Assembly: GCA_048265185.1 (NCBI GenBank)
Contig: JBLXBZ010000001.1
Location: 682,001-746,000, forward strand
DNA length: 64,000 nucleotides
Source: JBLXBZ01 sp048265185
Lineage (GTDB): Bacteria > Pseudomonadota > Alphaproteobacteria > Rhizobiales > Stappiaceae
Direction of reading: 5' to 3'
Position numbers and translations under genes: made by a program. Positions 32,211 to 40,497 of the stretch are shown piece by piece; the stretch's first letter is position 1, and each line of letters starts with the position of its first letter. A model generated the notes under the pieces. The model ran no database searches. It was given only the letters and a program-made list of their open reading frames with translations, and had not been told where the DNA came from.

Positions 32211-33548
32211 ATGTCACATATATTTCCCAGAAACGCAGGAACTACGCCGCCGCGCGCCGTCAAGGGGGAAGGCTGTTATATCATTGATAGCGACGGCAAG
32301 AGCTATCTCGACGCATCCGGAGGCGCAGCGGTATCCTGCCTTGGCCATTCTGACTCGCAAGTTCGCAGCGCCGTCAAACGGCAAATAGACGAAATTGCTT
32401 TCGCCCACACCGGTTTTTTCACAAGCGAACCGGCGGAAAAACTGGCGGAGCTTCTCATCGACCGCGCACCCGGCTCCCTCGACCGGGTTTATCTTTTGTC
32501 CGGCGGCTCAGAGGCCACGGAGGCGGCGATCAAGCTTGCGCGCCAATACCACCTTGAACGCGGTCAGGCGATGAGAACTAAAATAATAGCACGCTTGCAA
32601 AGTTACCATGGCAACACCCTTGGCGCGCTCGCCGCCGGCGGCAACATGTGGCGGCGAGCGCCATTTGAGCCCATGCTTGTGCCCATGTCCCATATCGCTC
32701 CTTGCTACGCGTACAGACACCAGCGCAAACAGGAAAGCACGGAAGACTATGGTTTGAGGGCGGCCAACGAACTGGAGGCTGAGATCCTGCGGCTTGGCCC
32801 AGAAAATGTCTCCGCTTTCATCGCCGAGCCCGTGGTCGGCGCAACCATGGGAGCCGTTCCGCCGACCCCGGGATATTTCGCCCGCATCCGTGAAATTTGC
32901 GACGCTTACGGCGTCTTGCTCATTCTGGATGAAGTTATGTGCGGCATGGGCCGGACCGGTCATCTCTACGCTTGCGAGGCGGATGAGATCGCGCCGGACA
33001 TCCTCTGCATCGCCAAAGGCTTGGGCGCCGGATATCAACCAATTGGCGCCATGCTATGCACTGCGGCAATCTATGAGGCCATTGAGACAGGCTCCGGATT
33101 CTTTCAACATGGCCACACATATATTGGTCACCCGGTGGCGGCGGCGGCGGCCCATGCGGTGGTCGCCCGGCTAACCCATGACGGGCTCGCCGCGCGTGCG
33201 GCCACGCAAGGAGAGCTACTGGACGCCCGATTGAAGGAAGCGTTCGGCGAGCATCCAAACGTGGGCGACATTCGCGGACGCGGCATGTTCCGCGGTCTTG
33301 AGCTAGTGGCCGATCGCGAAACCAAAACGCCATTTGACCCGGCGTTGAAGCTTCACGCCCGGATCAAGAAAAACGCCTTTGAAGCAGGCCTAATTTGCTA
33401 CCCCATGGGGGGAACCATCGATGGAAAGTCTGGCGATCACATTTTGCTTGCGCCGCCATTCATCTGCGAAAGTCATCACTTTGACGAACTGATCGACAAG
33501 CTTGGCGCAGCGCTCGACCTGTCCTTAGCGCAAGTGGGGCTAAAATGA
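32211..33548 (+). CDS. Class III PLP-dependent aminotransferase
   Basis: From ATG 32211 (446 residues) the protein begins SHIFPRNAGTTPPRAVKGEG. Class III features are SGGSEATEAAIKLARQYHLE, YHGNTLGALAAGGN, the Asp of LLILDEVMCGMGRTGHLYAC, and the PLP lysine in DILCIAKGLGAGYQPIGAML. Members transfer amino groups from omega- or beta-amino acids or diamines. The stop overlaps the start of the BKACE gene by 4 bases. The two should work in one pathway: the aminotransferase makes a keto or semialdehyde compound and the cleavage enzyme handles a beta-keto acid. The upstream frame to 32151 is not conserved in type. Confidence 0.9.
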   Translation: MSHIFPRNAGTTPPRAVKGEGCYIIDSDGKSYLDASGGAAVSCLGHSDSQVRSAVKRQIDEIAFAHTGFFTSEPAEKLAELLIDRAPGSLDRVYLLSGGSEATEAAIKLARQYHLERGQAMRTKIIARLQSYHGNTLGALAAGGNMWRRAPFEPMLVPMSHIAPCYAYRHQRKQESTEDYGLRAANELEAEILRLGPENVSAFIAEPVVGATMGAVPPTPGYFARIREICDAYGVLLILDEVMCGMGRTGHLYACEADEIAPDILCIAKGLGAGYQPIGAMLCTAAIYEAIETGSGFFQHGHTYIGHPVAAAAAHAVVARLTHDGLAARAATQGELLDARLKEAFGEHPNVGDIRGRGMFRGLELVADRETKTPFDPALKLHARIKKNAFEAGLICYPMGGTIDGKSGDHILLAPPFICESHHFDELIDKLGAALDLSLAQVGLK

Positions 33549-34390
33549 ACCGGCTCGCCCTCCCCCACGCGCTGATCATGTGCGCGCCCAACGGGGCGCG
33601 CCGCAGCAAATCCGATCATCCCGAATTGCCGATAACAATAGCGCAGACCGTGGCCGTCGCCCGCGAATGCTTCGCCCAAGGCGCTGCGGCGCTGCACGCC
33701 CATGTGCGCGGAACCGAGGGCAAACACGTTCTCGACGCAGGACTTTACCGAGAGTTGATTGATGAAATGGCCCACTCATGCCCGCAAATGGCGGTGCAAA
33801 TTACAACTGAAGCCGTTGGCCTTTATAGCCCTAAAGAACAAAGCGCGGTGGTTAAAGCAGTCGTCCCCGACGCGGTCTCCGTCGCTCTATCGGAAATGGC
33901 GCCCAAAGACGGCGACATACAACATGCGCGCAACTTCTATCATTGGGCGCAGGAGGCCAATGTCGGCGTCCAACATATCCTTTATAGCCCGGAAGACATG
34001 ATCAGATTAACCCATGCTCAAAAAGAAGGAATCATCCCCCCCGGTCCGCAGTCGGTTCTTTTCGTCCTTGGCCGCTATACGGCCGATCAGCAATCTGACC
34101 CGATGTCGCTTATCGGCTTTCTCGCCGCGCTCCAGCAATCTTCCATGTATGAAGGCTCAAGCTGGATGGTGTGCGCCTTTGGGCTTTCCGAGCAGCGCGT
34201 TCTCACCTCCGCGCTAGCTCTTGGGGGACACGCACGGGTCGGTTTTGAAAACAACCTCTACCGTCCGGACGGCTCCCTTTCAAAAGGCAACCCTGAGCAG
34301 GTTTCTCGCCTTTCAGGGGTTTTCAACCAACTGGCGCTGCAAGGACAAAATAAGGAGCTGGCCCTGCAAACTCTTGGACGGCGCTCATAA
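33545..34390 (+). CDS. Beta-keto acid cleavage enzyme (BKACE, DUF849 family)
   Basis: The 281-residue TIM-barrel protein has the zinc-binding HAHVRG motif (ALHAHVRGTEGKHVLD), a later Glu in RVGFENNLYRPDGSLSKGN, and ITTEAVGLYSP. These are hallmarks of 3-keto-5-aminohexanoate cleavage protein (Kce) and relatives. BKACE enzymes condense a beta-keto acid with acetyl-CoA, giving acetoacetate and a new acyl-CoA. Individual subgroups prefer cationic, polar or hydrophobic substrates. Coupling to a class III aminotransferase suggests an amine- or amino-acid-derived beta-keto acid. The exact substrate cannot be deduced; the lysine-fermentation role is unlikely without the other kam/kdd genes. Confidence 0.9.
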   Translation: MNRLALPHALIMCAPNGARRSKSDHPELPITIAQTVAVARECFAQGAAALHAHVRGTEGKHVLDAGLYRELIDEMAHSCPQMAVQITTEAVGLYSPKEQSAVVKAVVPDAVSVALSEMAPKDGDIQHARNFYHWAQEANVGVQHILYSPEDMIRLTHAQKEGIIPPGPQSVLFVLGRYTADQQSDPMSLIGFLAALQQSSMYEGSSWMVCAFGLSEQRVLTSALALGGHARVGFENNLYRPDGSLSKGNPEQVSRLSGVFNQLALQGQNKELALQTLGRRS

Positions 34391-34395
34391 GCGCC

Positions 34396-34764
34396 TCACC
34401 CACGAGATAACCCCTTCTCCTCCAGTTCCCGCAAATATCCATTCCAGCGAATATCACGCTCATGGATCAGTTTATACAGGTAGTCCCACGAGAAAATGCC
34501 ACTGTCATGCGTATCGTCAAAGATTATTTTGACAGCGTAATTTCCAACCGGCTGGATATCGACAATCTTTACGTTTCGTTTACCGGGGATTGTTTTGCGC
34601 TGCTCGGGCGAATGCCCCTGAACTTCGGCGGACGGCGAGCATACCCGCAAATACTCGGCGGATAATTCATGAGGTTTCGCATCTTGAAAGGCTACGGTCA
34701 AAAGTGTTTTTTCGCGATTCAAGCGGAGCTCCGTCGGCCAAGGCTTGTCCAATGATTGCGACAA
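34396..34764 (-). CDS. DUF971 family protein
   Basis: The 122-residue protein matches the DUF971 (GBBH-like N-terminal) domain: WPTELRLNREKTLLTVAFQD, LSAEYLRVCSPSAEVQGH and VGNYAVKIIFDDTHDSGIFS with SWDYLYKL. The domain often occurs as a small stand-alone protein encoded near mrp/apbC and molybdopterin genes in proteobacteria. Here moaA is next (divergent, about 210 bases) and mrp is 4 kb away. A role in metal-cluster or cofactor metabolism has been suggested for such contexts but not shown. No signal peptide. Confidence 0.9.
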   Translation of the reverse strand: MSQSLDKPWPTELRLNREKTLLTVAFQDAKPHELSAEYLRVCSPSAEVQGHSPEQRKTIPGKRNVKIVDIQPVGNYAVKIIFDDTHDSGIFSWDYLYKLIHERDIRWNGYLRELEEKGLSRG

Positions 34765-34973
34765 CTTCAGATCTCCTAATTATCTCAACTCATTCCACAC
34801 ACTCCGCATATAAGCTTAAAACAACGAAGTCTTCAGATAAATCTTGTCACAACATTCAGGAAGACATCGCCTGATGATTGACCTTGCGTGACAAACCGTT
34901 ACCCTCATATGGATAAAAGCTCGTCACCACGAAAAAACGAGCGTTGGGGAAAATCTTCGGGGGAGGAAAGGCA

Positions 34974-36044
34974 ATGGATACGAAAGGCGCGCAACATAAC
35001 GCGCATAGGTCATCACTGATCGGTAGCAATTCGCCGGACAATTTATCGCCGTCAATGATCGACCCCTTTGGCAGAGAGGTCAGCTATCTTCGCGTGTCAG
35101 TTACGGACCGTTGCGATTTCCGCTGCGTCTATTGCATGGCCGAGGATATGACGTTTCTCCCCAAACGCGAAGTCTTGTCGCTGGAAGAACTGGACCGTTT
35201 ATGTTCGGCCTTTATCACCAAAGGCGTGCGCCGCCTGCGCCTCACCGGCGGCGAACCCTTGGTGCGCAAGAACATCATGAGCTTGTTTCGTTCGCTTTCA
35301 CGCCATTTTGAAACCGGCGCGCTGCAAGAACTGACGGTCACCACCAATGGCTCCCAGCTCACCCGCTACGCCGAAGAGCTTTACGCTTGCGGCGTGCGCC
35401 GGGTGAACGTGTCTCTGGACACTCTAGACCCTGACCGGTTCAAGGCGATCACGCGTTGGGGAAATTTCGGCAAGGTCATGGACGGAATGCGCGCAGCCCG
35501 CGCAGCCGGCCTGCAAATCAAGGTCAATATGGTGGCGCTAAAAAGCGTCAACGCCGAAGAAATCATTCCAATGCTCGAATGGTGCCATGAACAAGGCTTT
35601 GACCTCACCCTGATCGAGACCATGCCTCTTGGGGAAATTGACGAAGACAGAACCGATCAATATCTCCCGCTTTCTCAAGTGCGAGAAATGTTGAGCAAGC
35701 GTTTCACGCTGAAAGACCTGCCGTATAAAACCGGTGGACCGGCCCGGTATGTAGCAGTTGAGGAGACCGGTGGACGTCTTGGATTCATCACCCCCATGAC
35801 CCATAATTTTTGCGAGAGCTGCAACCGGGTTCGCATGACCTGCACCGGACAACTATACATGTGCCTAGGTCAGGATGATCAGGCGGACCTGCGCGCGCCG
35901 CTAAGGGCCAGCGAAAGCGACGAACTGCTGCACCGGGCGATTGACGAAGCCATTGGCAGAAAACCCAAGGGGCATGATTTTATTATCGACCGCAAGCTGC
36001 AACGGCCTGCCGTTTCAAGGCATATGAGCGTGACCGGCGGGTAA
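34974..36044 (+). CDS. moaA: GTP 3',8-cyclase, molybdenum cofactor biosynthesis
   Basis: MoaA is a radical SAM enzyme that starts molybdopterin synthesis by converting GTP to 3',8-cH2GTP. The N-terminal 4Fe-4S motif is CDFRCVYC (C-x3-C-x2-C), and LTGGEPLVRKN binds SAM. The second cluster has CESCNRVRMTCTGQLYMCLG (C-x2-C-x13-C). The conserved C-terminal Gly-Gly ends the protein (MSVTGG). From ATG 34974 (356 residues) there is a non-conserved lead of about 28 residues before MIDPFGREVSYLRVSVTDRC. A GGAGGAAAGG sequence precedes the ATG. moaC, moaE and moaB are not in the window, but mobA and moeA lie 6 kb downstream. Confidence 0.95.
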   Translation: MDTKGAQHNAHRSSLIGSNSPDNLSPSMIDPFGREVSYLRVSVTDRCDFRCVYCMAEDMTFLPKREVLSLEELDRLCSAFITKGVRRLRLTGGEPLVRKNIMSLFRSLSRHFETGALQELTVTTNGSQLTRYAEELYACGVRRVNVSLDTLDPDRFKAITRWGNFGKVMDGMRAARAAGLQIKVNMVALKSVNAEEIIPMLEWCHEQGFDLTLIETMPLGEIDEDRTDQYLPLSQVREMLSKRFTLKDLPYKTGGPARYVAVEETGGRLGFITPMTHNFCESCNRVRMTCTGQLYMCLGQDDQADLRAPLRASESDELLHRAIDEAIGRKPKGHDFIIDRKLQRPAVSRHMSVTGG

Positions 36045-36079
36045 GAAAAGCCGGCGCGACAGCTCAAACTCCGTCCGTC

Positions 36080-37303
36080 TCAATTGCGCTTTTCAACCAC
36101 GAAAGCGGCGAGCCCCACAAGAAGAGACAAGCTGGCGGCCACCACCATGACCAACACCAGCGACCAGACTGTGCCCGGCCATAAAATCCCGGACAGCAGC
36201 CACCCCGCAATTGCGGAGGCCGCCGCGCCGGCGCCGATCTGCAAACTGCCGGACAGTCCCGCCGCCGCGCCCGCCAGATCCGGTCGCACGCTGACGGCTC
36301 CCGCCACGGCGCTCGGCAAGCTAAGGCCATTGCCTGCGCCAACAAAAAACATCGGCCCGAACAACGACAATGGATGTAAATACCCAGCGGAAAACGCTGC
36401 GATCATGCCCCCGATGGCCGCCAGCAAAATACAGTTCCCGATGAGGATCATACGGCCAACCCCAACGCGAGCGGCGAAACGTCCCGTCGCCCAATTTCCG
36501 ACCATATAGCCGGCGGCCACTAGGATAAAATACAGGCCATACTCCGACGCCCTCAAAGAGAGCAAGGCGTCCGCCACATGGGGGGCCCCGCCAAGAAAGG
36601 CGAAATACACCGAGGAGGTGAAGGCCGCCGTAAGCGCGTAGCACCAGAAAGCGGGCATGGTCAGAAGGAGCGAAAAACTGGAGAGCAAACCGGAAAAACC
36701 GGCAGAACCGCGCGAAAAATGCGTTTCATGCAAATTGACATAGGCGGCGATCAAGACAAGCACTCCCAAAATGGTCAGCAACTGAAATGTCGCCACCCAG
36801 CCGAACATCTCGTCCAGAACCCCGCCAATGGCCGGACCGATCATCGGCGCCACGGCCATTCCCATGGTCACATAGCCGATCATGCTCGCCGCTCGTTCGC
36901 GTGCATGCACGTCGCGCACGATGGCTCGCCCCAACACGATTCCCGAGCACCCGCCCGCCGCCTGGAGGATGCGCCCATAAATGAAGACGTCAATTGTCGG
37001 CGCGACCGCGCAGACAGCGCTGCCGATGACGAAAATCACCATCCCCCAAAGCAGCACCGGCCGACGTCCATAACGATCCGACAATGGCCCAATGATGATT
37101 TGCGCCAACGCGACGCCAACCAGATAAAGCGACAGCGTCAATTGCACCATCGACATGGTCGTGCCGAAAACGTCCACCAATTTGGGCAACGAGGGAAGGT
37201 AGATATTGATCGCAAGCGGATTGATGGCGGAAATAGCGATCAATATAGCTAGAGACGGTTGTTTAACCGTCGACGAAGTTGATTTTTGATCGGCCATATT
37301 CAA
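36080..37303 (-). CDS. Bcr/CflA family drug:proton antiporter (MFS)
   Basis: The 407-residue protein has 12 hydrophobic segments and the DHA1 Bcr/CflA signatures: ISAINPLAINIYLPSLPKLV, the loop 2-3 motif GPLSDRYGRRPVLLWGMVIF and RILQAAGGCSGIVLGRAIVR. Members export drugs such as bicyclomycin or chloramphenicol, or small metabolites such as cysteine. The real substrate cannot be told. It converges with moaA. The second in-frame Met (MADQKSTSS) may be the true start. The C-terminus is short after the last helix. Confidence 0.92.
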   Translation of the reverse strand: MNMADQKSTSSTVKQPSLAILIAISAINPLAINIYLPSLPKLVDVFGTTMSMVQLTLSLYLVGVALAQIIIGPLSDRYGRRPVLLWGMVIFVIGSAVCAVAPTIDVFIYGRILQAAGGCSGIVLGRAIVRDVHARERAASMIGYVTMGMAVAPMIGPAIGGVLDEMFGWVATFQLLTILGVLVLIAAYVNLHETHFSRGSAGFSGLLSSFSLLLTMPAFWCYALTAAFTSSVYFAFLGGAPHVADALLSLRASEYGLYFILVAAGYMVGNWATGRFAARVGVGRMILIGNCILLAAIGGMIAAFSAGYLHPLSLFGPMFFVGAGNGLSLPSAVAGAVSVRPDLAGAAAGLSGSLQIGAGAAASAIAGWLLSGILWPGTVWSLVLVMVVAASLSLLVGLAAFVVEKRN

Positions 37304-37407
37304 TGCGGCGCGCTCAATAGGCGAACGTTAAATAACGAAGCAAACCCAACGGCGCGCCGCTCTCTCCTGTATAACGGATATCATGAAGGTGATTGAACTG
37401 ACCCTGA

Positions 37408-38274
37408 TTATCGCTGTAACTTACGTTCACGGAAGAATGTATAAATTCCAGTCATAACAATGATCGCCGTGCCAAACATGGTGAGATAATCCGGCACGTC
37501 ACCCCAAACAAAATACCCGATGATCAACGCCCAAACAATAATTGAATAACGAAACGGTGCGACCACGGAAACATCACCGGTTCTAATGGCGATGATTATG
37601 GCCACATACCCCATAAGCAAGAAACCCGCCGCGCCCAAAAGACGAAAAAATTCATCCGGAGTCGGCGTGAGCCATGTCTCAAATGACGCCATTCCAGCTC
37701 CCGCGAACGCCACGCCAATACAGGCGCACAGCGACACGCCGAAGGTTGGAACGTTACTCGATATCGTCTGAGTGGAAAGGTCGCGCACCGACATGAAAAA
37801 AACGCCCAAAAGCGCAACTAACGACCAAATGTTAAATCCCTCCAGCCCTGGCCGGACAATAAGTAAAACGCCAATGAATCCAACGCCAATAGCGCTCCAA
37901 CGCCGCCACCCCACCGGCGCGCCCAAGAACAACGCCGCTCCCGCTGTCACCATCAGCGGCAAGGCCTGAAGCAAAGCGGTCGCATTGGCGATCTGCATCT
38001 GAAAAAGAGCCGTGAGATAACAAATAGTCGCAAAAACCTCCGCGATGGTGCGCAGCGCCACCGAGCGGTTCTTCAGTTGATTGAATTGACGGATCGTACC
38101 AGTGAAAGCGCAAATAACTATAATCAACACAGCGGCCAAAAGGCCGCGCAGAAAAATAATTTCGCCAAGCGGCAGCCTAAGCGATACAGCCTTAATGAGG
38201 GAATCGTTTGATATAAACCCAATCATCGCGATCATCATCGCGAGAATAGCCCCGCCGTTATCCCGCATCTCCAT
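37408..38274 (-). CDS. EamA/DMT family permease
   Basis: The 288-residue protein has ten membrane segments in two EamA repeats: GGAILAMMIAMIGFISNDSL through TALFQMQIANATALLQALPL, and NIWSLVALLGVFFMSVRDLS through SVVAPFRYSIIVWALIIGYF. The PFRYS motif near the last repeat is typical of the RhaT/YdcZ-like drug/metabolite transporter group. It is monocistronic with about 100 bases to the Bcr/CflA gene downstream. A second EamA gene of similar architecture lies at 62881. The substrate is unknown. Confidence 0.9.
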   Translation of the reverse strand: MEMRDNGGAILAMMIAMIGFISNDSLIKAVSLRLPLGEIIFLRGLLAAVLIIVICAFTGTIRQFNQLKNRSVALRTIAEVFATICYLTALFQMQIANATALLQALPLMVTAGAALFLGAPVGWRRWSAIGVGFIGVLLIVRPGLEGFNIWSLVALLGVFFMSVRDLSTQTISSNVPTFGVSLCACIGVAFAGAGMASFETWLTPTPDEFFRLLGAAGFLLMGYVAIIIAIRTGDVSVVAPFRYSIIVWALIIGYFVWGDVPDYLTMFGTAIIVMTGIYTFFRERKLQR

Positions 38275-38558
38275 GAAATCACCTTTTCAAACGGAATTCG
38301 TGGAGGTCTGGACCCTCCGCTATCCAAAATTTATTCGCCATAAATAAATTCGGTTTTTGGAAAGTCGAGAGAATTCAGGCTGTTTCAATGTATAAAGCAC
38401 AGATTGAAAATATTCGCTCACAACCTGATCTAATCTCTCAGTCACCACTTCAGAAATTGAATCAACCGGTTGGAAAAATGAATCAATCACACAGTCTAAC
38501 TTACTAAATTGGTTGTCGCCGCAGTCAAAAAAACTCTTTAATTGCGGCGACCAAAGTC

Positions 38559-39704
38559 TTATTCGAAAACGATCTTGGGCGCGGTTTGCGCGTTTTCAAA
38601 ATGACGCTTTTCCACCTGCTCCCAGACCCGACGAGCTATCTCGCGGTAAACCAAAGCATGGGGGCCTTCAGAATCGCTCACCACCACAGGCTCCCCCGCG
38701 TCGGACGTTTTTCGAATCGCCATATCAAGCGGCACTTCTCCCAAAAACGGAACACCAAGTTTCTCAGCTTCGGCGCGCGCCCCGCCATGAGAGAACACAT
38801 CATGGCGTCCGCCGCAGTCGGGACAGATGAAATAACTCATGTTCTCAACAATTCCTAAAACTGGAACGCTGACTTTATCAAACATGTTCAATCCCTTGCG
38901 CGCGTCAATCAAGGCCAGATCCTGCGGCGTGGAAACAATTACGGCTCCAGCGAGCGGAACGTTTTGCGCCATAGTCAATTGCGCGTCACCTGTTCCCGGC
39001 GGCATGTCGACAACGAGAACGTCCAAGGCGCCCCACGCCACCTCCCGCAACATTTGGGTAATCGCCGAAATCACCATTGGCCCGCGCCAAATCATGGCCG
39101 TGTCTTCCTCCACCAGAAAGCCGATGGACATCACCTCAACGCCATATCCCTGCATCGGTTTCAGCACACGCCCTGAAACAACCTCTGGCTTGCCGGATAA
39201 TTTGAACAGGCGCGGAACTGAAGGCCCGTAAATATCGGCGTCAAGAACGCCGACCTTCAACCCGTTAGCCGCCAGCGCAAGCGCTAGATTGCAGGCGGTG
39301 GTGGACTTGCCGACGCCACCTTTTCCCGACGCCACCGCGATTATGGACTTCACGCCCGGGACGCCGGGTTTATCACGCGCGGCGGCAGGTTTTCCTGTGG
39401 TGGGCCGCACAGAAGCTTTGCCGTCCGTGGGCCTGGGCGAAGGAGTGGACGCGCCTGGCGCGCGCTCCGCCGTCAAAGCCACCATCGCCTTTTCCACGCC
39501 CGGAATTTGCGAGACGATTTTTTCGGCCGCTTGGCGCAAAGGATCCAGATCATTCGCGCGTTCCGCCGGAACGGAGATTGAAAACGCCACCCGACCGTCG
39601 GAAATAAAAATCTCCGACACCAGACCAAGCGTAACGATGTCGCTTTCCAGATCCGGTCCTTTGATCTTTGAAAGCTCTTTGAGAATTACGTCCTTGGACA
39701 GCAT
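38559..39704 (-). CDS. mrp: Mrp/NBP35 family iron-sulfur carrier ATPase
   Basis: The N-terminal 90 residues are a MIP18/DUF59 domain (LSKDVILKELSKIKGPDLES). An Ala/Pro-rich linker leads to the P-loop domain with deviant Walker A GKGGVGKSTTACNLALAL. Downstream are GVLDADIYGPSVPRLF and the cluster-binding MSYFICPDCGGRHDVF (C-x2-C). Mrp/ApbC proteins bind and transfer 4Fe-4S clusters and hydrolyse ATP as dimers. The start at ATG 39704 is chosen for the conserved N-terminus and a purine-rich AAGGGGG upstream; an earlier ATG at 39740 would add 12 residues. Fe-S supply suits the many cluster enzymes nearby (MoaA, LeuC). Confidence 0.94.
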   Translation of the reverse strand: MLSKDVILKELSKIKGPDLESDIVTLGLVSEIFISDGRVAFSISVPAERANDLDPLRQAAEKIVSQIPGVEKAMVALTAERAPGASTPSPRPTDGKASVRPTTGKPAAARDKPGVPGVKSIIAVASGKGGVGKSTTACNLALALAANGLKVGVLDADIYGPSVPRLFKLSGKPEVVSGRVLKPMQGYGVEVMSIGFLVEEDTAMIWRGPMVISAITQMLREVAWGALDVLVVDMPPGTGDAQLTMAQNVPLAGAVIVSTPQDLALIDARKGLNMFDKVSVPVLGIVENMSYFICPDCGGRHDVFSHGGARAEAEKLGVPFLGEVPLDMAIRKTSDAGEPVVVSDSEGPHALVYREIARRVWEQVEKRHFENAQTAPKIVFE

Positions 39705-39957
39705 CGCCGCCCCCTTTTTCCAAAACATGCCGCGCCCCATTCGAAGCCCAGTTAGAACTCCAATTTCACGCGCAAACCTATATTCATTTGGCCCAAGGTC
39801 AATGATCCCTGTTGACCGCGCCTGTTTCTGGCTGATCCAGTATAAAATTTAACGCCTATTATCCAAACGATGTCCAGAGAAAGTCATGAAGCGTTTACCA
39901 TTTAGGAACCTCGCGAGCGCAAGCTTGCCTTCGAATCGAAGCTGCGAGGGATCGGCT

Positions 39958-40395
39958 ATGGAAACCTATCAACTGTGTTTTGAGGGAAAAGTCGCCTCCG
40001 CTGCAATGCGATCGCTCACGGACTTCGACATCGAAAAAACGTTAAGTAGATCAAGGCGGCTCAACCGTCTAAACGGTGTCACCGGCGCTCTTCTCCTGAC
40101 GGATACCAGTATTTTTCAATGGTTGGAGGGGCCGCTCGTTTGCGTCCTCGACACATTTGAATGCGCCAGAGCGGATTCTCGTCTGGAAGACACTTCTCTC
40201 CTCCTGCGTCGCAGCGCCAAGACACGAATTTTTGCTCCCTGCTGGATGTCGTTTCGCGATTTACGCGCAAGCCCGAGCCTTAAGCCCAGTTTACCCTCAG
40301 CCAGCTTTTCTATGGAAGATCCTCTGGCGGCTTTTAAAGCGTTAGCTATGGAAGTCGCATATTCGCACCCTTTGCGCGCCGCCATTCTTGTGTAA
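39958..40395 (+). CDS. BLUF domain protein with Phe at the photoactive Tyr position
   Basis: The 145-residue stand-alone BLUF (FAD blue-light sensor) protein starts METYQLCFEGKV. It has SRSRRLNRLNGVTGALLL with the conserved Asn, the core Gln in IFQWLEGP, and the tail FAPCWMSFRDL. In functional BLUF proteins a Tyr on the first strand donates the electron and proton to flavin. Here the aligned residue is Phe8 (QLCFEG where AppA has SCCYRS), so normal photochemistry is doubtful. ATG 39958 is chosen because upstream codons do not fit the family. There is no output domain. It is followed by a 21-bp tandem repeat and benE. Confidence 0.85.
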   Translation: METYQLCFEGKVASAAMRSLTDFDIEKTLSRSRRLNRLNGVTGALLLTDTSIFQWLEGPLVCVLDTFECARADSRLEDTSLLLRRSAKTRIFAPCWMSFRDLRASPSLKPSLPSASFSMEDPLAAFKALAMEVAYSHPLRAAILV

Positions 40396-40403
40396 AGTAT
40401 AGC

Positions 40404-40445
40404 GTGGGGGCCAGTAATCTAATAGTGGGGGCCAGTAATCTAATA
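40404..40445. repeat. Perfect tandem duplication of 21 bp between BLUF and benE genes
   Basis: The 21-base unit (GTGGGGGCCAGTAATCTAAT plus A) occurs twice without a mismatch, 53 bases before benE. It contains no obvious palindrome. It could be a recent slippage product or a paired regulator site. Confidence 0.8.
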
Positions 40446-40497
40446 ACTGGAGCGCTCTCTTCGCGGGACCTCCCCATTCACTACAGGGCCGAGCGTG

